DNA of 64,000 nucleotides. It comes from JBCCWR01 sp039193385 (GTDB lineage: Bacteria > Verrucomicrobiota > Verrucomicrobiia > Methylacidiphilales > JBCCWR01). The stretch spans positions 8,992 through 72,991 of the forward strand of contig JBCCWR010000002.1 in the NCBI GenBank assembly GCA_039193385.1, read 5' to 3'. Shown here in pieces: positions 19,191 to 27,826 of this stretch. The notes beneath the pieces are model-generated. The model saw only the letters and a list, made by a program, of their open reading frames with translations. It was not told the DNA's origin and searched no databases. A program made the position numbers and the translations under genes. Position 1 is the stretch's first letter. Every line of letters starts with the position of its first letter.

Positions 19191-19380
19191 AACGATCGCC
19201 TTGCGTTCGCAAAATTAATTAGGCATGAGCCTAAGAGCTTGACTTTCAAAGATCCATAGTGGAATAAGTACGCTATTTAAATAAAGTTAAAGTTAACTTA
19301 AATTTTTTAATTCTAGAAAATAAAAGAGCGTCAGCAGACCACACGATAAAGTTAAAATTAACAGATCAAAACCCAAGCGT

Positions 19381-22300
19381 ATGAAAATTAAAATCAAAAG
19401 TGCTTTAATGGTTATTTGTATGCTGGCAGCGACTCCACTTGCCAAAGCACAAATCTTTACTGCTATTGCAGATGCTCATGTAGCCGAAACCTCTCCGAAC
19501 AACAATAATGGCTCACTAAAACGCTTACAGCTTAGAAGTGGCGCTTTAGGAAAAAAGAGCATCGCCTACATCAAGTTTGAAGTCCAAGGATTGCAGGGCA
19601 AGGTAAGACTGGCTCGTCTCAAGGTCAAAACCAAATCAGCGGATGGTCTGGTAAATGTGCATGCTATTTCCGATAACAATTGGGTGGAAACCGACATTAC
19701 TTGGAATAAAAAACCCGCTCTCACCAGTGTTATTGATACCATTACTGCTTACTCTGGACAGTGGATCACTTTGGATGTCACTAAGGCCATCAAGGGAGAT
19801 GGCATCTATACATTTGCACTGACGAGTTCAGCCGATACTGATTCTAGAAGCGATTTTTCCAGTCGGCACACAGGTGCTGCCCCTATTTTAGATATCGGAA
19901 CAGACCATGTATTAGATTGGCAGGTAGTGAAGACGGTCTATCCCACTGATGATGTCGTTGTGGCGGGGGTAGTGATGGATGCGAGCCGTCTACCCTATGA
20001 TCCGGAGAATGAAGATTGCTCACCGGCGATTCAAAAAGCGCTGGATGAAGTAGGGGCTGCTGGAGGCGGAACGGTCTTTCTACCTGTAGGTATCTATCGG
20101 TGTGATGCCGTCATCGATTTTCCGATGGACGTCCATTTGCGAGGGGACTGGGGCAAGATTACAGATAAAGACAAAACAGTTCGCGGGACGATCCTTAAAG
20201 TGATCTACAACGGAATGCACACGAATGAGAGCCCTCCATTTATCCAATTGAACTACAGGAGCGGTTTGCAGAATTTATCTATCTGGTATCCAAATCAAAG
20301 CTTAAGCTCAGTCGTTCCCTACGCCGCAACCATTGGTGTGACCGACTCGCTCATTGCAGAGATCCGGATTGAGAATGTCAATTTAGTTAACTGCTACCGT
20401 AGTTTCATTCTAAATACTAGCAACCTTCGCTCCAACATTAATGGGATCTACGGTTCCCCTTTAAACATGGGACTCTATCAGCAAGCTTCTAGAGATATTC
20501 CTAGTTTTTCCAGAGTTTACTTTTCTTCAGAATACTGGGCTCAATCCGGCCTGAAAAATGCGCCTAAGCGATCAGAACTCATGGAGTATATGAAAAATAA
20601 TACCACCGGAATCAAAATCGATGCTTCGGACAACATTCTGGCCAATGAGTTACACGTGGCTGACTGTCAGATTGGCTTCCACTTTACAGAGTATCCTGGC
20701 GAGGGAACTATGAACGGTATGGTCTACGGATGGAGTTCAAAGAACTGTGTGATTGGTTTGTTAGCTGATCCAATTGGGGACACCCGCTTCATTAATTGTC
20801 ATTTCTCGGGGGATACCGCTGTAGAATTGAAAGGCCAAACTATGGATCTTTTTTTTAATGGATGTTTCTTTGAATCAACAGTTTCATCCTATGATTTGAT
20901 AGATGGGCGAGATAAGAGACTCGTCTATCTTCACTTTCAAAACTGTCGTTTTAAAAATAAGATCGATGTGCCCAAAGGGCATCTGTCGATCGTGAATTCT
21001 ACCTTTGATTATGTAGGCGATATACCCATTGAGTTAGATAAATTGACTCAATCGGCAGTTCTAGCTGGAAACACCTTTGCCTATAAAGGCGACCCGATTA
21101 AACTAAAACGCACAGACCCGTCAAAGGTGCTCATCGACAAGAACCCTACCTACTCAGAAAAGTTCTTACCTTTTGATGCAGAAGGCTACGATCAAATCCG
21201 CAAACCAGCAGACACGCACATGATCGTCATCGGGAGCCGGGGCTATGAAGTTGCAGTTGATGGTACAACCGATGATGCACCAGTTCTTCAGCTAGCGCTC
21301 AATGACGTGGCAGCTCTAGGAGGTGGTATTGTAATGGTTCCACAACTATGCGATGCAGGCTATGCCATTCGCTCACCACTTAGGATACCGCCTGGAGTCG
21401 AGTTGCGCGCATCTGCCGAGGGCAAGCACTCTCTTCGGGCAGCTCAAAATATGCCAGGAGCTCTTTTTCAAATATACTATGGGCGTGGAGGTTCGGATCC
21501 TGCGATTACTCTTCAAAAAGGGAGTGGCTTTAGAGGATTCACCATTTACTACCCTGAGCAGCTTATTAATGACCTTACACCCTATGCCCCGGCAATTCAT
21601 ATAGCTGGAGATGATGCCTATGTGCAAAACATCCAGTCGGTCAATGCTACGGACTTTATTCTTTGCACCAACAGCACTAATGTCTTGCTCGAACGTCTAA
21701 CTGCTGATCATACAGATCGATTATTCAAGCTCGTAAATTGCACGAACAGTCGAATCAATTCCGTTAATATTTACGGGGAGTGGGACGACACGGGACTGGG
21801 CCCCTATTTGGAACAGGATATTCGTCTGATGGAACATGGAATGGCCCATTGCCTTGCTTATGAGATCATAGATTCGAGTAATATAGAAATTTTTTCGACC
21901 TTTGGCAGAGCTTGTTATTTAGGGGGCAGATTTATTAATTCATCTGTGCATACCTTACAATTTTCGTTTGAGTCATATAGTAACGGGATAGAGATAGATG
22001 GAATACCCTCCGGGAAACGTGTGGAACTGCTAGGTTCATCAATGCGTGTGGATCGTGATTATAAAGAATCTGAAAAGATATTCCTAGATGTTAAAGGAAA
22101 CTCCGACAGTGGAGCTTTTCGATTAATTTCATCTATGCTAGACGGCTATCCAGATACTATTTTAAAGTCAACTAATCTAGACTGCACACTGCAACAGTGT
22201 GCCTTTGTTATGGATCGATTTAAAATGGCTAAGCAGGGAGTGCACTTGGACGGAGATGAGCCCGCAGTTACCCGCATTGAAAATTGTGCCATTGATTTTC

Positions 22301-22938
22301 CACACCTTTTCACAGATATAGCCAATATATCTGGGAAACGCTTGGAAATGGTGGGCAACATCTGTATGGCCGGGTTGGAATATCCGCAGAATAGTACTCA
22401 ATATCTCGATTCGGTCGATCCATTAGAGATATCGCCGAAGATCCGTTTTGCCGCCGTAGCGAACCTGGTGACCCCAAGAGTTAGCACTCCTTTCCATTCA
22501 ACACCCATCGACGGAGGGATGACTCTGCTTTCGATAGACTTTGAAACTGAGTATTTCGAGCACGATGCCTTGCAGTATATGTTTGGATATCGTCCGAGTG
22601 AGACTTCTAGCAATCTTGTTTTTGAAGTAACGAGTCAGCTTTTTGATGAAAAATATAAATCGACTTCGGTAGGCATCCAATTCGGCTATTATTCAAAGGA
22701 AGCAGGAACTGTTTCGGTTGAATATCAATTACCTAAAGCTGATTGGGTCGTCGTGGATACGCTGAAGCTTAAAGACGAAACCGCCGAAACAAAATTCGAA
22801 ACAAAAGTGATAAAAGTCTCAGAGAACTTGCTACAACAAGGCACCCGTATTCGTCTCGTGCTCCAGTCAGGTAATGCATTGTTTTCATTCATATCAGTAA
22901 ATGGCAAGGATCTCCTACCAATACCCTTTGGGACTTGA
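19381..22938 (+). CDS. Secreted DNRLRE plus double beta-helix (pectate-lyase-superfamily-like) protein
   Basis: A 1185-residue exported protein. After a signal peptide (MKIKIKSALMVICML) comes a DNRLRE/CBM96-type module (about 26-180, with DAHVAETSPNNN and WVETDITWNKKP). Two right-handed beta-helix blocks follow, each opening with a Pectate_lyase_3 signature: AIQKALDEVGAAGGGTVFLP near 211 and VLQLALNDVAALGGGIVMVP near 630. A beta-rich C-terminal domain starts near 1046 (LLSIDFETEYFEH). The helices suggest a polysaccharide lyase, hydrolase or binding protein, but no catalytic residues can be assigned. It reads rightward and is followed after 101 bp by the TolB-like gene. DNRLRE modules bind alginate or other acidic glycans in known cases. 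Confidence 0.78.
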   Translation: MKIKIKSALMVICMLAATPLAKAQIFTAIADAHVAETSPNNNNGSLKRLQLRSGALGKKSIAYIKFEVQGLQGKVRLARLKVKTKSADGLVNVHAISDNNWVETDITWNKKPALTSVIDTITAYSGQWITLDVTKAIKGDGIYTFALTSSADTDSRSDFSSRHTGAAPILDIGTDHVLDWQVVKTVYPTDDVVVAGVVMDASRLPYDPENEDCSPAIQKALDEVGAAGGGTVFLPVGIYRCDAVIDFPMDVHLRGDWGKITDKDKTVRGTILKVIYNGMHTNESPPFIQLNYRSGLQNLSIWYPNQSLSSVVPYAATIGVTDSLIAEIRIENVNLVNCYRSFILNTSNLRSNINGIYGSPLNMGLYQQASRDIPSFSRVYFSSEYWAQSGLKNAPKRSELMEYMKNNTTGIKIDASDNILANELHVADCQIGFHFTEYPGEGTMNGMVYGWSSKNCVIGLLADPIGDTRFINCHFSGDTAVELKGQTMDLFFNGCFFESTVSSYDLIDGRDKRLVYLHFQNCRFKNKIDVPKGHLSIVNSTFDYVGDIPIELDKLTQSAVLAGNTFAYKGDPIKLKRTDPSKVLIDKNPTYSEKFLPFDAEGYDQIRKPADTHMIVIGSRGYEVAVDGTTDDAPVLQLALNDVAALGGGIVMVPQLCDAGYAIRSPLRIPPGVELRASAEGKHSLRAAQNMPGALFQIYYGRGGSDPAITLQKGSGFRGFTIYYPEQLINDLTPYAPAIHIAGDDAYVQNIQSVNATDFILCTNSTNVLLERLTADHTDRLFKLVNCTNSRINSVNIYGEWDDTGLGPYLEQDIRLMEHGMAHCLAYEIIDSSNIEIFSTFGRACYLGGRFINSSVHTLQFSFESYSNGIEIDGIPSGKRVELLGSSMRVDRDYKESEKIFLDVKGNSDSGAFRLISSMLDGYPDTILKSTNLDCTLQQCAFVMDRFKMAKQGVHLDGDEPAVTRIENCAIDFPHLFTDIANISGKRLEMVGNICMAGLEYPQNSTQYLDSVDPLEISPKIRFAAVANLVTPRVSTPFHSTPIDGGMTLLSIDFETEYFEHDALQYMFGYRPSETSSNLVFEVTSQLFDEKYKSTSVGIQFGYYSKEAGTVSVEYQLPKADWVVVDTLKLKDETAETKFETKVIKVSENLLQQGTRIRLVLQSGNALFSFISVNGKDLLPIPFGT

Positions 22939-23039
22939 CCCTGTCTTGCATATCAGATTGCGTGCAACGCAATACCTCGAAATGCGATTGGCTGAAGTAA
23001 GACCCGCTGTATGGTTTCGTCTTATCTTCATATACTCCT

Positions 23040-23963
23040 ATGAAATCCTTCCTCTTATTGACTCTAGCGTTCTTAGCTGTGCCCTTTTTTAGCCTAAAAG
23101 CGAAACCAAAAATCACCAGCTACTTAGAGGTGATATCCGTTGAAACAAAAAAGAGAGAGATTGTGCTTGAGCACAATTTGAAAATCAATGCCCCCAATTG
23201 GTCCCCTACTGGTGAATTCTTTGTGGTTAACTTTGACGGGAAGCTGCATAAAATTGATCGGGCAGGAAAAGAAATTAAAGAAATTGATACCGGTTTTGCA
23301 GATCGCTGTAACAACGATCATGGCATATCTCCAGATGGTACCCGCCTGGCCATCAGTCACTCGCCTCGCAACGAAGATGGAAATAAAGGGGTTTCAACCA
23401 TATATACCGCTCCGATTGAAGATGGAAAGCCCGTGCAAATTACGATGAAAAATCCTTCATGGTGGCATGGCTGGTCTCCTGACGGAAAGACTCTAGCCTA
23501 CACCGCCAGCCGCAATAAAAACATTGATATTTATACCATTCCCGTGGATGGCGGCGAGGAAACACGGCTGACAGACTCTCCCGCTCACGACGACGGCGCA
23601 GATTATTCTCCCGACGGAAAATACATCTATTGGAATTCTCATTCCTCCGGCAGCATGGAAATCTGGCGTATGAAGGTAGATGGCAGTGACAAAATCCAAA
23701 TCACGAAAGATGCCCATTCCAATTGGTTTCCTCATCCTTCACCGGATGGTAAGTATTTGGTCTACCTCTGTTATCTCGAAGATCAGGGTAATGCTCATCC
23801 TTCCTGGAAAGATGTCAAACTTAGATTGATCGATTTAGAAACAAGCGAAACCACCGATTTAACGGATGTTTTCCTCGGTGGACAGGGCACAATTAATGTC
23901 CCCTCCTGGTCGCCAGACAGTCGCTATGTCGCCTTTGTAAGTTATGACCTAGAGCATTTTTGA
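23040..23963 (+). CDS. Secreted TolB-like beta-propeller (PD40), last codons replaced by an IS630 insertion
   Basis: A 307-residue exported protein with signal MKSFLLLTLAFLAVPFFS and repeated PD40/WD40-like blades: NWSPTGEFF, GISPDGTRLA, GWSPDGKTLAY, YSPDGKYIYW, HPSPDGKYLVY, SWSPDSRYVAFVS. Such propellers are common companions of sulfatases and glycosidases in this phylum, possibly binding oligosaccharides; an enzymatic role is not shown. The stop codon at 23961-23963 lies inside an IS630 element. Removing the element with one TA copy restores a frame ending SYDLVE and a TAA, so the insertion only changed the end from LVE to LEHF. The protein is therefore probably still functional. Confidence 0.82.
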   Translation: MKSFLLLTLAFLAVPFFSLKAKPKITSYLEVISVETKKREIVLEHNLKINAPNWSPTGEFFVVNFDGKLHKIDRAGKEIKEIDTGFADRCNNDHGISPDGTRLAISHSPRNEDGNKGVSTIYTAPIEDGKPVQITMKNPSWWHGWSPDGKTLAYTASRNKNIDIYTIPVDGGEETRLTDSPAHDDGADYSPDGKYIYWNSHSSGSMEIWRMKVDGSDKIQITKDAHSNWFPHPSPDGKYLVYLCYLEDQGNAHPSWKDVKLRLIDLETSETTDLTDVFLGGQGTINVPSWSPDSRYVAFVSYDLEHF

Positions 23964-23970
23964 ATTAAAT

Positions 23971-24438
23971 TTAAACATAGTTGCAGTGATGAAAGAAGTT
24001 TCTGCATTCATCGGCCGAGAAGGAGTCAAAACTAGCAACGACAGCCTCCACAAGCTCATCCCAAGTTCTTTTTGCTGCTTGACGTAAAAGAGCTTTAAAT
24101 TTAGCAAAAGCCATTTCTATAGGATTAAGGTCTGGGCTGTATGCGGGAAGATAAACTAGCTCGGCCCCCGCCGCTTCAATAGCTTCTCTAACGCCTTTTA
24201 CTTTGTGAGCAGGTAGGTTATCACAGATAACAATATCACCTTTACTAAGGGTTGGGCAGAGATGTTGGATAATATAGCTTACAAACATTTCTCCATCCAT
24301 TGCACCATCAACAAGCAATGGCGCAGTCAGTGCGTTATATCTTAGTGCTGCCAAAAACGTGGAGCTATTCCAATGACCGTATGGAACCTGGTCATGGCAA
24401 CGTTCTCCTCGAAAAGCTCTTCCATAGAGACGAGTCAT
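23971..24438 (-). CDS. IS630 transposase, DDE catalytic half (ORF B)
   Basis: This frame encodes the catalytic half. The DDE triad is visible: the first Asp in FLDETG lies just upstream of the 24438 Met (frame open to about 24573), the second in IVICDNLPAHK and the Glu in YSPDLNPIEMAF. The HTH half is in a different frame upstream (24533-24907). Reading through from ORF A would give a continuous transposase if one A were removed from the A8 run at 24564-24571. As annotated, 24438 is only the first in-frame Met, not a likely independent start. Confidence 0.85.
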   Translation of the reverse strand: MTRLYGRAFRGERCHDQVPYGHWNSSTFLAALRYNALTAPLLVDGAMDGEMFVSYIIQHLCPTLSKGDIVICDNLPAHKVKGVREAIEAAGAELVYLPAYSPDLNPIEMAFAKFKALLRQAAKRTWDELVEAVVASFDSFSADECRNFFHHCNYV

Positions 24439-24532
24439 TTTGGTATTTACACCAGTTTCATCTAGAAAAACAAGTTTCTGAGGATTCCATATAAGTTGAT
24501 CCCATTTCCATTGTAGACGTTTGGCTTCTATA

Positions 24533-24907
24533 TCAGCGCGTCCACGTTCGCTGGCTCGAAACGTTTTTTTTAAAGCTATAGCCCATCTTAGTCAGATGAT
24601 AGTGCAGAGTTGCTAGACTAATGCTTAACTCATGTTGGTCATAAAGCTTTTCTTGCATTTGCTCCAAAGTTATTCCTGGAGTTTTTTTGATCCATTCGAT
24701 GAGCTGCTTTTTATACGGTTGAAGCTTGCTTTTGAGATGGCCGCCCTGCTGTTTATAATACACTTCTCCCCTTTGTTTGTACCTTTTCCAATAATGACAG
24801 ATTGTTGTTCTATTAATTCCAAAACTATGGGCTGCCTGGCTTTGACTCATACCTGCTTCAAGGGCTCTAATAATTTTCTCTCTTAAATCTTTGCTATAAG
24901 CTTTCAT
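24533..24907 (-). CDS. IS630 transposase, helix-turn-helix half (ORF A)
   Basis: The 124-residue product has the paired helix-turn-helix regions of IS630 transposases: MKAYSKDLREKIIRALE, AHSFGINRTTICHYWKRY and a second unit around ITLEQMQEKLYDQHELSIS. It ends out of frame shortly after SFKKN, at TRTWTR-type sequence, whereas the alternative frame continues as FRASERGRADIEAKR into the DDE half. The A8 run at the switch point suggests either expression by slippage or a one-base inactivating insertion. Confidence 0.85.
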   Translation of the reverse strand: MKAYSKDLREKIIRALEAGMSQSQAAHSFGINRTTICHYWKRYKQRGEVYYKQQGGHLKSKLQPYKKQLIEWIKKTPGITLEQMQEKLYDQHELSISLATLHYHLTKMGYSFKKNVSSQRTWTR

Positions 24908-25017
24908 CCTTAAGCTTATAATTCTACATAATCACAATGTACAGCTTGTTGTGACTTAATTCAAAAATCCTCTAGTAGAATAATGTATGGACTGCTCTTG
25001 AAGCTATTTCTTGAAAC

Positions 25018-25062
25018 CCGCATGATGCCATAGACAGCAAGCTGTGGAGCCTGATGTGATTG
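25018..25062. repeat. Intergenic repeat, family 1, half copy
   Basis: CCCGCATGATGCCATAG followed by a segment with GCCTGATGTGA matches the left-arm half of the family. It lies in the 145-bp gap between the IS630 element and the end of the sulfatase gene at 25118. Confidence 0.45.
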
Positions 25063-25117
25063 ATCCCCATGAAGCCAGGCTTCGGTACGATGGGCTGGCC
25101 TGGATGAAGGCGAGAGG

Positions 25118-26647
25118 TCAGGGAATTTGAATGGCCAGAGTTGCTCCTTCTTTCACGGGAAAGAGAGCCTTTTTTTGTTCCAGAAGCTGGGACATTTCCT
25201 GAAGCATTTGTTTGAGTTTCTCAGGGTTGGAGGTGGCTAGATTCTCAGATTCGCTGCGATCGCTCTTGAGGTTGAAAAGCTCATACGGCCCATGAGAACT
25301 CTTTTCATTTACGTAGTGATAAATGACTTTCCAGTCTCCAGAGCAGTAGGAGGTGAAGTACGCCGACTGATGAGCATGAGGAAAATGATTGAGGAAGGCT
25401 TCCTGGCGGCTTGTATCCGGAGCTCCTGTGAGGAGTGTGTTGAGGCTTTGTCCGTCTATGACATGCCCATCTACCTTATCTATACCCACGAGTTCGAGAA
25501 TGGTGGGAAAAAGATCCATAATGGTTCCCATTTGTGATTGTGTTGCGCCAGATGCAATGGGGAGTTTTTGTTGAAGTTCTTGCATTGCCTTCCCTTGAGC
25601 AGGCTTGGCCCATGCGGCAATGAAAGGGACACGCATGCCGCCTTCATAGTGATTGGACTTTCTACCACGCAGGGGTGCTGAGTTGCCCACCGCATGATTT
25701 TTGCCTATCGGTGAAGCAGAGCCATTGTCGCCCAAGAAAAAGAGGAGTGTCTCTTCTTCGATACCGATCTTTTCTAAGGCCTTAAGCAGATCTCCCAGAG
25801 ACTTATCCATCCCTTCAATTAAGGTGGCAAAGTTTTGTGCTTTGGTATTGCTTATGCTCTCTGTGTAGTTCGCTTCAAAACGAGGATCTCTTTCAAATGG
25901 ACCGTGAGCGGCGTAATGAGACAAGTGCAGGAAGAAGGGCTGCTGTGCTTCGTGTGCTGCTTTTATTTGTTCAATTGCTTCCAGGGTCAAAGCATCACTT
26001 AAGTGGGTGTCGGACCCGTGGTACTTTTGGAGATGTGGGACGGGGTGTTTGCCGTTTTTTCCTGTATAATTGTTCCCTGCTGAGTAGCTACCGGGTGAGC
26101 CTATGGCGCTTCCGGCAATATTGATATCAAACCCAGCGACTAAGGGGTCGCTCCCTGTGTGCTCATGCGGCCCCAAGTGAGCCTTTCCTACATGAATGGT
26201 TTTATAGCCGGAACTTTGTAAGAGCCGTGGGAGCGTAACCGAGGATTCATTGAGACCCGGCCAATTCCATTCGGGAGGATCGAAAGCCCCCTTATTTCTT
26301 TTGTTGGGACTGATCCATTGAGTTGTGCGATGCCGGGCGGAATTTTGTCCTGTCAATAAAGAGACACGTGAGGGTGAACATACCGAATGAGCATAAAACC
26401 TGGAAAAGCGTATACCCCGTGCTGCAAGCACCTCCATGCTGGGGGTTTGGTAAAGATCATTGAGAGGATGTTTTTCTGGATTGCCTTCCGCATCCACCAG
26501 CATGGGGACAGATGTATCCATGAGGCCCATGTCATCTACTAGGAAAATGATGATGTTAGGCTGTTTCGTCTCTGCTTGGAGCATAGGTAAGCCCACGACG
26601 ACTAGAATACATGAGACGACTATTTTGATAGGTATGCTGAAGTTCAT
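25118..26647 (-). CDS. Secreted sulfatase, FGly type (S1 family)
   Basis: A 509-residue exported sulfatase: signal MNFSIPIKIVVSCILVVVG, metal-site motif IFLVDDMG near residue 35, and maturation motif CSPSRVSLLTGQ with Cys90 as the future formylglycine. Later motifs include HVGKAHLG, FFLGDNGSAS and YEGGMRVPFIAAW. It would hydrolyse a sulfate ester on a polysaccharide or oligosaccharide. It is more distant from the sulfatases at 7766 and 51811 than a recent duplicate would be, which suggests a different regiospecificity. It is convergent with the TolB/IS630 region and divergent from the DUF2059 gene at 26830; the AT-rich 182 bp between them should hold both promoters. Confidence 0.93.
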   Translation of the reverse strand: MNFSIPIKIVVSCILVVVGLPMLQAETKQPNIIIFLVDDMGLMDTSVPMLVDAEGNPEKHPLNDLYQTPSMEVLAARGIRFSRFYAHSVCSPSRVSLLTGQNSARHRTTQWISPNKRNKGAFDPPEWNWPGLNESSVTLPRLLQSSGYKTIHVGKAHLGPHEHTGSDPLVAGFDINIAGSAIGSPGSYSAGNNYTGKNGKHPVPHLQKYHGSDTHLSDALTLEAIEQIKAAHEAQQPFFLHLSHYAAHGPFERDPRFEANYTESISNTKAQNFATLIEGMDKSLGDLLKALEKIGIEEETLLFFLGDNGSASPIGKNHAVGNSAPLRGRKSNHYEGGMRVPFIAAWAKPAQGKAMQELQQKLPIASGATQSQMGTIMDLFPTILELVGIDKVDGHVIDGQSLNTLLTGAPDTSRQEAFLNHFPHAHQSAYFTSYCSGDWKVIYHYVNEKSSHGPYELFNLKSDRSESENLATSNPEKLKQMLQEMSQLLEQKKALFPVKEGATLAIQIP

Positions 26648-26829
26648 TAGTTTATAACAATATTTGGATACATAAAAAAACTAAAGATAAGTTTATAAAT
26701 TTAGAAATAACAAAAGCAATTTTTTGCCTTGACTACTGTATATAATGAGCATACACTGTATAACACACTGAGTTATACTCATTTATCCACAATTAACTAA
26801 ACTTAAATACTTCAAAGAAAGGAAAACGA

Positions 26830-27312
26830 ATGAAATACCAAATCATCACTCTAACGCTACTCACAGTATCTTTATTCACTCCATTAACCGAAGCCTCTTC
26901 CATGGAGAAGGCTAAAGAGTTAATGAGATTGATGGAGGTGCGGAAGTCGATAGATGCGTCTCGAGCACAGATTTCTCAAATGAACCAACAAATGATAGCA
27001 TCTCAAGGCTTGAGCGAAGAAGCGTCCAAGCAAGCCATCGCAGCAGCAGAGCAATCAATGGAGGCCTCTTTCAATGCTATGGAAGAGATCAATTGGGAAG
27101 GTATATTTGGAGAAATTTATAGCTCGGTTTTTACTGAGGAAGAACTTCAGGGTTTAATCGATTTTTATAAATCCCCTGTAGGCCAGAAGTTCATTAAAAA
27201 GCAACCTGAGCTGCAAGCTGCTACCATGCAAAAAATGCAGGTAGAAATGATGAAGATAATGCCACAGATTCAGTCGGATGTGATGAACGCTATCCAGGAA
27301 GCCAAGAAATAA
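26830..27312 (+). CDS. Secreted DUF2059 protein
   Basis: A 160-residue protein with a signal peptide (MKYQIITLTLLTVSLFTP, cleavage near TEAS). The body is helical and Met/Gln-rich with the DUF2059 core FTEEELQGLIDFYKSPVG near residue 100, followed by a Met-rich helix. DUF2059 proteins are periplasmic or envelope-associated with no established biochemical function. AAAGGA about 8 bp before the ATG supports this start. It precedes the GntR/ABC operon by 95 bp, but a functional link is not evident. Confidence 0.85.
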   Translation: MKYQIITLTLLTVSLFTPLTEASSMEKAKELMRLMEVRKSIDASRAQISQMNQQMIASQGLSEEASKQAIAAAEQSMEASFNAMEEINWEGIFGEIYSSVFTEEELQGLIDFYKSPVGQKFIKKQPELQAATMQKMQVEMMKIMPQIQSDVMNAIQEAKK

Positions 27313-27407
27313 ACTTTTGATAGATTAACGGTAGCGTAAAAGCCAACTAGAGACGGATTTAACGACTCGTAGCTGATTCTAGACATTGGACTTTGTTTCC
27401 TCATTCC

Positions 27408-27815
27408 ATGGCAAAAGACCCCTCCATAGCACTTCTGGTAGGCCCTATCTCGGCATCTGGATCAGGACCTCTCTATCGGCAAATCGTTGATGGTTTTCAG
27501 CGAGCTGTGAGCGAGGGCAACCTTAAGCCTGGCTCTCCCTTGCCGAGCTTTCGAGTGCTCGCTGAGGAGTTGATGGTCAGCCTCATTACGGTGAAGCGAG
27601 CCTATGAAGAACTGGAACGGGAAGGCATTATCTACCGCCATCAGGGTTTGGGAACCTTTATCTCTGAAAAGGGAGTAGTAGCCAGCCGCGAAGCGAAGCT
27701 CAACAAAGCACGCGAGATGATCGCAGTCGCAACCAAAGAGGCAGCCGAGGCAGGTCTAGAAGAGGAGGCTATCCAAAGACTGGCTTACGAAGCTGTTAAA
27801 CAGACCCTCAATTAA
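27408..27815 (+). CDS. GntR-family transcriptional regulator (YtrA-like)
   Basis: A protein of about 135 residues with the GntR winged helix: LYRQIVDGFQRAVSEGNLKP, LPSFRVLAEELMVSLITVKR as the HTH and YRHQGLGTFIS as the wing. The short helical C-terminus (about 50 residues) is typical of the YtrA subgroup, which lacks a large effector domain. It is 11 bp upstream of an ABC ATPase gene and almost certainly controls that operon. The ATG at 27408 is chosen over an upstream TTG at 27393. Confidence 0.92.
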   Translation: MAKDPSIALLVGPISASGSGPLYRQIVDGFQRAVSEGNLKPGSPLPSFRVLAEELMVSLITVKRAYEELEREGIIYRHQGLGTFISEKGVVASREAKLNKAREMIAVATKEAAEAGLEEEAIQRLAYEAVKQTLN

Positions 27816-27826
27816 CAAACACCACC

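Larger units (their letters stand above)
23952..24972 (-). mobile_element. IS630-family insertion sequence
   Basis: The element is about 1021 bp, flanked by a duplicated TA at 23950-23951 and 24973-24974, as expected for IS630/mariner. Its ends are inverted repeats: GAGCATTTTTGAATTAA on the left and, on the complementary strand, GAGGATTTTTGAATTAA on the right, with one difference in 17. It carries a transposase split over two frames on the minus strand. It is inserted in the last codons of the TolB-like gene. Confidence 0.93.

Noticed and set aside
26720..26790. CTGTATATAATG/ACTGTATAAC direct repeats upstream of the DUF2059 gene, considered as a LexA box
   Set aside because: The spacing and symmetry do not fit a known LexA operator; probably only promoter-like AT-rich DNA.
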